A stretch of DNA of 64,000 nt, taken from the NCBI GenBank assembly GCA_013397935.1, contig VZRN01001158.1, positions 45,741 through 109,740 of the forward strand. Direction: 5' to 3'. The position numbers and the translations under genes are program-made. Shown here piece by piece: positions 1 through 12,100 of the stretch. This stretch comes from Dasyornis broadbenti. Lineage: Eukaryota; Chordata; Aves; Passeriformes; Dasyornithidae. Below the pieces are notes generated by a model. It was not told the DNA's origin. It saw only the letters and a list, made by a program, of their open reading frames with translations, and searched no databases. How positions within the stretch are numbered: position 1 is the first letter of the stretch; each line of letters starts with the position of its first letter.

Positions 1-144
1 CGAGCATCCTCTCTTCCTGCTTCCCCCGGGATCTGCTGCTCTCCCAGGAATGCTGAGCTTCCTCTCCCGTGAGGTTGTTTCACTGCCGGCCTCACTCGCG
101 GGGAGGACGCCCGGCTTGGGGGCACGGGGTGCCGGCGGCCTTAC

Positions 145-3100
145 CTTGTCCGCTCGGCTGGCGGGGGGAAGCCGAAGCTGGTGGGAGGCGGGGAGGGCGT
201 TGCTGAAATGTCCGGCGACTGCTCGGGAATGGGCGAGTGGGGCGTGGGGGGGAGGTCGGCGGGCGGGGCCGGGGGCTGCGCGGCCGGGGGTGCCGAGGTC
301 GCCTTGCGCCCCGCTGAGGTGCCTCGGCGAGCCACCCACGAGGTGTCCATCACCCTGACGCCCATGCTGCGGACACAGAGACCGGGGTCAGCACCCGCCC
401 CGCCGGAGGGCACTGCCAGCACCACCTCGCCACTCCTTCGTGGTCCCTAAGAACACCTCCTCCACCGGGAAACTGCTGGCAATGAAACTACAGGGCAATA
501 GGGCAGGGGTGGCGGCGTGGGACGGGCTCGAGTCGCCAAGTGGCCACTTCTCCCTTAGCCCAGAACCAGCACCCACCCAGCGCCCTCCCAGCAGCTTCCC
601 AGCACCCTGCAGAGGATACAGTACCTTTGGATTTTCCTAAGGCTGCATGGGCAGAAACACAGAATTATTAGTGCGAAAAACCCCAAAACTGGACAGCGCA
701 CAGAGAGAGAGGATGCTGCTGGGCAAAGGAGCTGTGAGACTGAGAGAGAGGGGGCAGGAGGGGCATAGCAGGGACTGGGCTATGCCAGTGGTTGCAACAG
801 CTTGGGATATCTTCTGGGAATGGGGACATTTTTGGGATGGGGAGAGTTCTGGGGTGTTTTCTGGAGCCAACTTCTTTTTTGAGGTCCCTGTGAGGTGACA
901 TGGAGGGGATGTGCACAGGCTGGGAATGGGGAGTTTTCCCCTGGAGCAAATCCTGCAGACCTTGAGGACACAAGGACACATGTCTCTGGCATGGCACAGC
1001 CCCAGAGCCAGCCCAAGGGCCACCCCACTCCCATCTGCAGTGGGCTGGGGACAGACATTGAGCCCTGGGTTCACCTGAGCATCCCCAAGAGCCTGGCACA
1101 GAAAGCAAGAGGTCCCTGCACCATGGGACCACCCAACCTCCACCAGCTCAGTGCCACCCACCCCAAGGTGGTGGCAAAGCCAGGGATGCCGAACATCCTC
1201 TCCTGCTGCCCTCAGGATGCTGCTCCTCTCCTTTGGAGCGTCCTCTCCTCCTGCTGCCCCTGGGATGGTGTCAAAGCCAGCCCCTCCCTGTCCCCAAAGC
1301 CTGGCAGTGACCCTACCCATCCTTCTTGTAGAACTCCAGCATCATGTTGTCAGTGGCCACGCTGAGGGGCCGCCGGGCCTGGTCGTGCTGCCGGCGCTCG
1401 CCGTGGTCCATGTCCGGCGAGGGCATGGAGCTGTAGTTGGCGTTGTGGTTCACGTGCAGGGGGCTGCCGTAGTTCCCCGTCACGTTGAACTCGATGTCTG
1501 GAGGTGGGAAAGGAGCGGGAAGGGATGGCATTGGGATGGGTGTCCTCCTCAGGGAGGGGAGGGATTGGGGCTGTTGGCACTGCAGGGATGTTTGGGGGTG
1601 CTGGAGCAGCGGGGTTGGGCTCACTGCTCTGCTGAATCTGGCAGAGCTCTGCCTGAGCTCCAGCAAGCAGAGAGGGCTGGCAAAACCAAATCTGGGAGCT
1701 CTGACCCTCTCCCCAGGAGGTCCCAGGAAGCCATCCATCCCCAGGGCCGTGGGCACACCTACCTCCCGGGAAGAACCAGTCGGCGTGCTGGATGAGCGGC
1801 TCGATGATGCCCACGATCTGCAGCGACAGCGTCGTCATCATCTCCGTCATGTTCCTGCAGGGGGGCAGCAGCTCAGCACCCCCTGCACTCCTGTGGGATT
1901 TTCCCCCTTGCCCCTTCCCCAGCAGCCCTCACCCAGCGCTCACCCTTCAGCCTGCGGCCACAGCAGGTTGGGCCCCAGCACGATGGCCACGTTGCTCGGG
2001 GTCATTTTGTTCATATCCTGGTACTCGGTCAGCTTGGCCAGGAATTTAATCACGTACCTGGAAAGCAGATCCCAAACGAGTCAGTGCATTGGTCACCCCC
2101 CGCCCGTGCCCCCTCTCGTGTCCCGCTGGCCCCAGGCTCACCTGATGTTGTTGTAGTTGGCTTTGGGCAGCTTCTCGCAGGCGTTCCAGAGAGCTTGCAG
2201 CCGTTTCTCCTGCTCCGGGATGCTGCAGGGAGGTGAGAGAGGGTGTTATCCCCCATTCCCACCCTGCCCTGGGGCTGTGGACCCCACCAGTCCTGCCCTT
2301 GGGGACCCTGCAAGACCCTCAGGCTTGACCCTGCAAGACCCTCCCAACATTATACAAGCAAATTAACCCCAAAACCTGTCCAAAGGAGAAGGAAACCCAT
2401 TGGTGAAGACTGGATGTTGGCCCTTTCACCATCTCCCAGCTCTCAGAGCCCAGAGGAAACATCCCAAATGCTGTGAGCTGTCAGAAATGACCCAAAGCAT
2501 CCATGGGGATCCAGGATGGCCCCACCCGTGTGCCAGAGGGGTGGGGGGATATCCCAGACTCACTTGGAGGCCTGGATCCACTCCTCGTACAGCTCGAACG
2601 TCATCAGGGGCTCAGGCAGCTCCCGCAGGTAGGACTTGAGGGCTCCTGTGGCACACAGGGGACACAGGGGTTGGCACTGCGGGTGGCACCGGCTGTTGGG
2701 CACCAAGCGGTTTTTCTCCTGGGCGCTTGGACTCACATCCCTCCCAACCTTCCCACCCACCCCATCCCAGAGCACCCGCTGCTCTCCCTGACTTGGAGCA
2801 GCCTGTGGCACTCCTGACCCCCAGCGCCCACCTTGCCACCCCCCAGTCCCTCCTGGCACCTTCCCAGTTCCCTCCTTCTGGTGTTTTCCCAGGTCTCCAC
2901 CACTCGTTTTTGCCTGAGACATTCCTGTGCTGGGAACAGGCTCCCATTGGGAAGCCAGGGTTCCATCCCGTGCCTGCCAGAGACCCCATTCCCAGAGGGG
3001 AGCAGGGACTGCCAGGGAAACCCAGCCAAGGCTTCAAAGCAGCCCCATGGGTTTGGATCTGTGCTTGGGGAGGGACTTCCCCCTGAAGAGGTGAGAGAAG

Positions 3101-6100
3101 ACGGGAAGTTCGATGTTCACGTGAATCTTCCCAGCCACTCCCTGCTCCTGCAGAGCCTCTGCTAATCAGTGTCACCCTCATTAGTGTGACCAGGCCCCAC
3201 TCCTGCCCTGGATTATGGCTGTATCCCTGTTTTCTCCCGCCCCTGTGACCGAAGGTGCTGTGGAGGCCTTGGCTGAGGAGGGAACGTGGCAGTCTGTGAG
3301 GGTCTGTGCTCCTCAGGAGATGGCAGCTCCTGAATTCTCCCATTCCCAGCACATGGAGCGTTCCTGTACCTGCATTTGTCCCCCTGGACATTCTGCCTTT
3401 GCTGCTCAAAGACTCTGGGACAAATCAGGGAAGGGCTGAGATTGGAAGGGACCTCTGGAGTCACCTGTCCTAGCCCCTGCTCCAGCAGGACCCTGGAGGT
3501 GGCTGCCAGTGACTGTGCCCTGGTGGCTTTGAGCATCTCCAAGGATGCAGACTTCACCACTTCCCTGGAAAACTGTGCCAGTGTCACCCACACAGTGACA
3601 AAGTGTCTCCTGATGTGCACAGGGAGCCTCCTGTGCTCCCATTTGTCCCCATTGCCTCTGCTCCTGGCACTGGCACCACTTGAGAGAGCTCAGTCCCCTC
3701 TGTCACCCTCCCTGCAGGGATTTACGTCCATTGATGAGATCTCTCCAGGCTCAACATTCCCAGCTCCTTTAGCCTTTCCTCTCAGGAGAGATGCTCCAAG
3801 CCCTCCCTCATCCCCAGGGCCCTGCCTGGGCTCTCTCCTGCACATCCACGTCCCCCTTGCAGTGCCTGGGACTGGAGCATCTCCTCCCTTGCCCTGCTGG
3901 CCCCACTCCCCCAGTGCAGCCCAGGCCACTGTTCCCTTGCCCTGGGCCACAAGAGCACATTGCTGGGCCTTGGTCACTTCGGTGGCGATCAGGACCCCCT
4001 GGGCCATCCCTGCCAAGGTGTCCCCAGAGTGTGCTGGTGCCAGGGGCTGCTCGTCCCCCAGGTGCTTTCCCTGCTGAACTTCCCCGGGTGTCTCTGTCCA
4101 TCTCCAGCCTGGCCAGGTCCCTCTGGATGGCAGCACCTCTCTGGGGCAGCCACTGTCCCCACGTGGTGCCACCTGCCCTCTCACTGAGGGGGCACCTGCC
4201 CTGTCAGCCAGGCCACCAATTCATGAAGATATTAAACAAAATCAGAGCCAGGCTCAACCCTGCACTGCACCACTGGTTCCTGGCCTCCAGCTGGACTTGG
4301 TGCCTCTGATGTCCCCTCAGGGTGCCCACAGTGGGTGTCTGAAGGGGTCACCCCGCCCCAAGGAGCCCCACCTGCGATGGCGTGGGGGTCAGCCGAGTAC
4401 TCCTGCACGTCCACCACGCAGCAGTCCAGGGCAGCCTTGAGCTTCTTCAGCTTGGAGGCCGAGGGAGCCACTCGGAAGAGACCCTGGGCAGAGGACACGG
4501 AGAGTGTTGGACATGACTTGGGGCTGGGGATGTCCCCAGAGCCTCCCAGTTCCTCACCCACCACCCTCATCGTGCCCAGCCGACGGTGGTGGGACACGGG
4601 ACCCACCTCCTCCTGCATCCCCCATTCCAGCAGGGACCCACTCACCTCCTCCTGCATCCCCCATTCCAGCAGGGACCCACTCACCTCCTCCTGCATCCCA
4701 CATTCCAGCAGCATGGTCACGCAGGCCTCCACAGGGAAGGCGATCTCCCGCCCGCTGACAGCCAGGTGCTCCTCCAGGGGCTTCCCAAAGGAGGGCTTCT
4801 CCATCCACGCCTCTGTGACGGGCAGAGGGGGCAGAGGAGAGGGAGGGTGGTGCCAGATCCAGCAATCCCCCCCCTCAAAAAAAAGGGCCTTTGGTTCACA
4901 GTTTTGGCAGCAAAATACTCTGGGTTTTGTTAAAAGAACAGGACCCCACACCTCCGGCCTGGGCGGCTCAGGAAGTGCTTTTTAAAGGTGAAACCTTTTC
5001 CAATCATTACAGGATTTCGAATAGGCTGGATAATATTTTCCACAGGGGTAACAACAGGTAAACCTTTGCAATATTCTCCCCTTCTTACAACACAGTTTAA
5101 GGCAGGAATATTTTGTGGGATAGAGAGAAAAATGAAATATGAACCCTCCCTGCCCTGATGCAGTGACAGCAGCACCAGGAGCCCTGACCTGGGGAAGAGT
5201 TGCTTTTGTGGCCATTGCCTGGGGCTCACCCCAACCTCGAGCTCCCAGCCCAGAGCCTTGGAATGCTGCACCCCCAGAGAGACTCTCTAAGCCTCCTCTC
5301 AGTGTAGGGATTCCAGCTGCACTTGATGGGGATTTCCACAGAATCCCAGAATGGGTTGGGTTGGGAGGGACCCTAAAGCCCCTCCAGCCCTACCCCTTGG
5401 ACACTGCCAGGGATCCAGGGGCAGCCACAGCTTCTCTGGGCACCCTGGGCCAGGGCCTCCCCATCCTCTCCATGCAGATGGATCCCCAGCCAAGTGGGAT
5501 GGGGATGGGATTCTCTCCCAGCACCAGGACAGGCGGGATGCAGGCAGGACAAGCACAGCTGTCACTGCGGGCTCACACAGAGCCTGTCCCAGGCCCTCGG
5601 TGTCACCGGTGGGAGTGGGACAGACCTGGGGGCACTCACCCTGCTGGGCTTTGATCTGGGGCAGGAAGTTCTGCAGGAGCGCCAGGGATTTGCGGTGGTA
5701 CTCGGCCTGCACCTCGATCAGCTGTGGGGACACGGCACCGGGGTCATTGCACCGCCGGGGACAGGGACAGCGACAGCCACAGCGACAGCCTTGGGGGCAT
5801 GTGGCACTTACAGTTTGAAAATAGTTTGCATAGTCGACTTCTTTGGCCACAAAATTGTACATGTCAGCCGAGAGTTGGTCCTGCGGGGAGCAGAGGATCT
5901 GTCACTGTCCCTCCCCTCCTGGTGCCACCAGCACGGCCCTTCCAGAGCCACCAGGAGGGAGCAGCTTGGTCCCAGCAGGAGCCAGAGTGGCCCAGAGCAG
6001 CCGCTGCTCGGGGTGTGCTCGGGATGTTGAGCACAGGGCAGTGCTGAGGGCTTTGCTCTCTGCCACCCTGGGAATGTATCCACCCTCACCCCAAATTCCA

Positions 6101-9100
6101 CCCCCAATTCCAGCCCCACTCCATCCCAAGGGATCAGCACTGACCAGACCAAAGGGGCATCCAGAGCTTCCTGTCCCCAGTTCCAGTGAGCCCCTGGCAC
6201 CAGGACACTGCTCTCACACTCACTTTGTGAGGCTTTGCCTCTTCCCAAATTGCTCCCCTCTGAGAATCCCCTTGGACAACCCAACCAGAGGAAAACCCTC
6301 AGGGTTTTCAAACGCATGCCAGTTGCAGCATCCAACACCAGTACACTGAATATACTGGGGCAGCTCCTGGCTGTGCTGGGGTGCTGGAAATTCCTGGGCA
6401 CGTGAGGCTGTGATGCCCAAAGATGGGGGAGACAGTCTGAGTTTGGGGCTGGATTTTAAAGGATGTGGGTTCTGGAGAACAGAGCCAGGATTTGAGAACA
6501 GATCTGGATTTGAGACACCCACCCAGCTCCATCTCCTGCCCCAAACCTGCCCAACACCTGCAGCGCCAGCTCTGCCCTAGCCCTTGGCATTTTCTGCCCC
6601 AGGGAACTTTGAAGGCACACGGTTCCTGGTGGGTTTCATCACTGAATCCCACAGTCCATGCCAAAGGAGCTGGAAGCAGCATCCTGCCAGGTTTGGACAC
6701 TTTTCCCACCCAACACAAGCAGCTGGGTGGGACGTGGCCCTGAGGGATGGTGGGGGTGATGTGGGCTTGGCATGGGCCAGCACTTCCCATGAGTGCTGGG
6801 GACCAACACTGACTTAGAGAATGTCAGAAATTAACTGTGGTTATTTAGGGTTCAGTGCATTTTAACCAGCTCACAGAGGGCCCTGCTCAAAACTCGGTGT
6901 GAGTGACCTTTAAATGACCTCCAGGGAGCAGGGGAGGAAACGGAGACTGGATCCACTTATCCCACCAGATAAGAGGACTCCAGGGAAATGACCTTCAAGG
7001 ACAGGCAACACATAAAGGATGAGCCCTTGGTAGAGATAAGGTGAAGGTAAACATAAACCAAGTTTGTCACACAAGCTTGAAGGTAGGAACAATTCTTGTC
7101 CTGTGTGTGTGGGCATGGAGAGAGAACCCAGTGTGGTGAGAGAGGACCCCAGGCCAAAAATCACCCATGGACCGTGAGGTGTGAGGTTTGAAGAAGGGGT
7201 GCATCAGCTGAAAGGGTTCAAAAACCGCAGGGTTTCTTTGTTCAGGGTCCCTGAGCAGCTCCACCCAGATGGAGTTGTTTCTACTACTGCACCACTCAAT
7301 CATTACATTACTTTTTCCTGGATTTAGGTGTCTGAGACTCCACTGTGGGAAATCTAGAGGAGAGAAATTTCTATAACAGTTTGGTGACCCAGGTGGGACC
7401 AGGCCACCACCTTTGGATTCTCCCATCTCCAGACATCCAACTGCCAACAGTGGGTGAGTTCCCCTGGGACCTTTGGAGTGGGAGGCACTGCAGGGTGAGG
7501 GTTAAAATCCCTTGAGCAGGTTTGGTGAAGGTGCTGTGGGGTTTGAGTCCCTCTTGGCATCAGGGGACGTTCAGGTGCCTCCCCCACTGCAGACTCAGCA
7601 GGATCCAAGTTCCCCCAAAGGGCAAGAGAAGGGAGGTTGGAGTCCCTCTTATCGCATGGAAACGGGGTCAAAGTCCCTCTTACTCCACGGAAATAGGGTC
7701 AAAGTCCCTCTTATCCCATGGAAAGGGGGCTCAAGTCCCTCAGTGCTTGAAAAGGATGGGAAATAAAGCCAGCACAGAGAAGGCAGAGAAATGCCTTTAA
7801 CAGCAGGGCTGGATGTACTCAGTGCTGAGCTTTGCCAGGATGGGCTCCCAGGCAATGGGAGGCTTTCCAGCTCCAGTGGGATGTGGAGGATGGGGACAGA
7901 GGAACTGGGGATGTCCTGCATGGCTGGTGAGCACCACCCCTGCACCGTGCTGCACTGGCAGAGGAGGGCCCAGCACAGGCAGCGGGGAAGGAAAGACGCA
8001 GAACGGGGTGAGAGGAGAGGCTGCAGCTTTTCCCAGAGCCCCCAGTCCCCCCTCAGCCAGGAGTGACCCCCGGAGCCGCTACCCTGCAGATCTCCACTCT
8101 GTTGGCTGCCTCCTCCATCTCCTCCCTGAGAGCGTCGGCTTTGGCGCCCGAGGGCTGCAGGTTGCTGGCCAGGCCCGAGGACTTCACCGACTGCTGCCAC
8201 CTGCGGGAGGGACAGGGACAGAGGGGAGCAGTGACCACATCCCAGCAGTCTGGGATGGCCACCACGGGCCCCAGGGCTGGGAGCAGGGAGATGATCCCAG
8301 TCCAGCTGGGATTTAGCACCCACTCCCAACCACAACCATCCCCATCCCCGCAGCACTGCACGCACGGGGCTCCAAGGAAGGAATTATTTTCAGCAGGATT
8401 AGGAGCCTTCTCCAGTTTGGAGGACAGCGGAAGGGGATGGGAGAGCCTGGACATGATGCTGTGGGACTGTGGACACCTCTCAGACCTCTCCCAGGACACG
8501 CTGTGGAGCGGGGGCTTGGACAGCTCAGCAGTGCCAAGGAACAATCCCGAGTCATCCCAGCTCCCCTCAGTGTCCCTCTACAGGGGCAGGAGCACCCAGA
8601 TCTTTGCATCAGAACTCACCAAGACAGGGAAAAAAGGTACAAAACAACACTTGCTGCCAGAAAAAAATTACACTTTTGCTATAGCGGGCAGGCAAGGAAA
8701 AGGAATCCATGGATTTTGCAGACAGAAACAGAAATTGTGGCTCATTGCAGAGCTTGACTCAAGGCCCACAGTGACACAGCCAGGACTTTTTGTCCCGAAG
8801 GAACTGCCAGGGGTCCAGGAGCTGCTTTCCCCAGAGCTGCTATTGCTTGGGAATTTTTATTTCTTACGAAGCACTTGAAGGCACTTTCTACCTCGTCCTG
8901 GAGGAGTCCATGTCCAGCACGAGCTTCGCCAAGTGCTTCCTCTGCTTTTGGATATTTGGGATTTCCACCTGCAGCAACACACAGGAATGGGAGGAGATGG
9001 ACATCCCCGGAGAGGTGTCCAGGGATGGGTCACACCCTGGGGTTTGGGTGGGGCAAGCTGGGTGGCTAAGGATGCAGTTCCTTTATTTAACATCCTCAGG

Positions 9101-12100
9101 GAGATGGCCCAGCCCATGCCTCCTGTGTGTCCCACCAGGAATGTGTCCCACCTCACCAGCCCCAGCTCCAGAATCCAGGAGGAGCATCCCTGGGGGATCA
9201 AAGCTTCCTGCCCTGGGGAGGTGGATGAGGGCAGGAAAAGGGCTCTTGGAGATGGCAATGCAAAGCCCCTCATGCACAGGCACTGCTTCCCGAAGTATTT
9301 GGTAACAGCTGGAAGCCCTGGACCAGCAGCACCACAAAGCTCCCGTTCATGCCGGGGAGGACAAAATCAGAGCCAAACCCAGGAGGTTTTGCTGGGTGTA
9401 ACCGGAGGGGAAAAGCATCAGGTAAAACTGGAAAACAAGCTCGGCAGGAGAGGGCAAAAGGAGGGAGGAAAAACCCCACAACAATGGGAAGTGTTTGGAG
9501 CTTGGAAAAATGGGTCAGAAGTAGGAGTGTGAACCCACTGCCCTCGGGTAAGGAAGGAAGGAGGAAAAGCAGTGGGAGCAGGAAAGGAGCCTGGCAGGAC
9601 ACGGCACCAGGGGCCAGGAACCAAACAAGCTGCCAAAGTGATGAAATCCTGCCTTCTCCCTTCGGGTGGGAGTCCCCAGCACGGTGACATCTCAGGGACA
9701 CCCCAGGGAACCCCCTGCTCACCTCAGCCAGCACAAAGAGGGGCTCGATGACGTCCCTCTCCACCTGCAGCTCGAAGTGGATCAGCTCCTGCGCCAGTTT
9801 GTCCTCGGCCTCCCCGCACAGCCGCAGCATCTTCCTGCAGGGACAGGGCACGGTGGGGAGGGGGCCGGGGCGCTGTCCTGCGCCCACCAGGGGACAGGGG
9901 CACCCAGCACCCCCGGGGCTCCGGGCAGTGGCACAGGGCAGCCCCTCCTTGGCAGAGGGTGGCAGCCAGGGGACCGTGGGCACCCGGGGGGGTCAGGAAA
10001 GCTCATTCCTTAAGTATTGCACTTAAAATAATAATTAAAATACTGTACTGTTATATTATGACATGTTATTAGCTATAGTATTATGTTATATATTAGTATT
10101 ATGTTCTATATCGGTATAACTAGTATAATTAGTATTATGTTATATAATATATAACATAATACATAGTGTATATACAAAATATTTAAAATATATATTTTAT
10201 ATGTTATATATATTATATATATTACATATATTATGTCAGTCTGAAATTGTATTGATGTTACATATATATATAAACGTTATATAAAAATATAAATAATAAA
10301 TAACATAGAAATAGATAAATAATAATGAAACATATAGAAGTATATAAATAATAAAGCACATAGAAATATCTATTATATACAATACACAAATATAAATATA
10401 TAAATATTGATAAATCAGTTATAAGTCTATAAATAGCAATAATTCTTATCTAAATATATAACATATATAAATATATCAATTTATAATGTCTATATATGCA
10501 GTTTACATTGTATGATCACAGGACCCCAGCCCATACAAGGAGAAGAAGAATTAACTACTGAGATTGCCCCAGCCCCTCCAACACAGCAGTGAATCCCCTG
10601 TAATCTGGCATCAGAGGCAAGGAGCAGCAGCATTCCCAGCACATTCCCGGCACATTCCCAGCACATTCCCGGCACTATTCCAGCCCCCAGCACTATCAGA
10701 CCCCGGGGCAGCCCCAACCCCCTTACCCCAGCAGGGAGTCGTCCCCCAGCACGGCCGAGCCCTCCATCAGACACTGCGCCAGCGTCGTCAGCGGCAGCTT
10801 CTTCTGCAAGGAGAGGGGCTGAGTTCCCACCCGGATCCCCTTGGATCCCTGAATCCCCCGGATCCCCGGAGCACCCCGCCCCGCCAGCCCTCACCGAGCG
10901 CTTGTCGGCATCCAGGCCCTGCTGGCCCTGCAGACAGGCGGTCAGCTTCTTGTGGGTGCTGTGGGACACCTGCTTCACCAGCTCCAGCCGCTTCTCCACC
11001 TGCGGAAGCCATGGAGCCCATCACCGGAGTATCTCATCACCCCAGGATCCCATCACCCCGGAACCCTCGCCTGGGTATCCCATCACCCTGGGATTTCCCA
11101 CTGTGGGGATCCCCTCGCCTGGGTATCCCATCACCCTGGGATCCCATCACCCTGGGACCCCATCACCCATCACATGGAGATCCCGCCCGGCTCCCGCAGG
11201 AGGGGACTCGTTGCTTTTCCATCCAAGCCATTGGAATTGCTGCTGCACTGGATGTAACATCCTGGAGTCCAGCCCAGTCCCAGGGCTGGGATGCTGCTGC
11301 CCCATCCCACCCCTGGAAAAGGCTGGATCCGGAGCAGCCTCCCAGGACCTGGAGTCCAGCCCAAGCCAAGCCCTGCCAGTGCCCTCTCCTGGGGCTGGAA
11401 ATCCCCTGATTTGCCTCTGCACAGAAAAATTGAGCGGTTCATCCCAAAATTCAGCAAGAGAAATCACTACATGTAAACAACCAATATCTGCTGAAACATA
11501 AAGCTGAGACATGCAGGGAAAACATGGAAAGCTCAAAGTTCGGGCAAATAATCTGGAAGTATTCCCTAAAGTTCAAAATCTTGGGAAATGATCTAAGGGA
11601 AAAAGAAAATAAATCCTCCCTGCCTGGGAGAAGTGCTGAATGTCAGGAGAATGTGGGGCTCGGGCTGAGCTGCCCTCCACCACTATAATAATGTTTACTG
11701 CTAATAAAATATACTATCTCTATGGATGTACTTCATGTAAAATAATATATAAAAATATTTTAATATATTTTTAAAAGTAATAGATCTCCACGATGCCTGG
11801 CTGAGGTACACAAGCCTCTGTCATCCTTCTGTGTTCCTTGCAATATACACATGGACCTGGATATACATAAATATATATATAATTATAAATTACATTAACT
11901 ATATATACATATATATATACATGTCTGTGTATATGTTGAAAGTAGAATGATGGGCACCATGTGCGTGCACACCCATTCAGATGATTCAAACTGGAGTTAA
12001 TTAGATAATTAGATAATTAGTGCAATCACAGCTGGTCCTTTGGGACACGCTGACCCGACTGTCTTCACCCTGAATTGTCTCCCAAAGGTGTCACAGACAG

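Noticed and set aside
3376..4077. 233-codon plus-strand frame
   Set aside because: It falls within an antisense CR1 fragment and does not correspond to the CR1 reverse transcriptase.
4604..4720. Possible CRISPR-like direct repeats
   Set aside because: The copies are contiguous with no spacers, only three in number, and lie across a vertebrate exon boundary.
8063..8878. 271-codon plus-strand frame
   Set aside because: It lies antisense to a confirmed ARHGAP44 exon and continues into its intron; no domain is seen.
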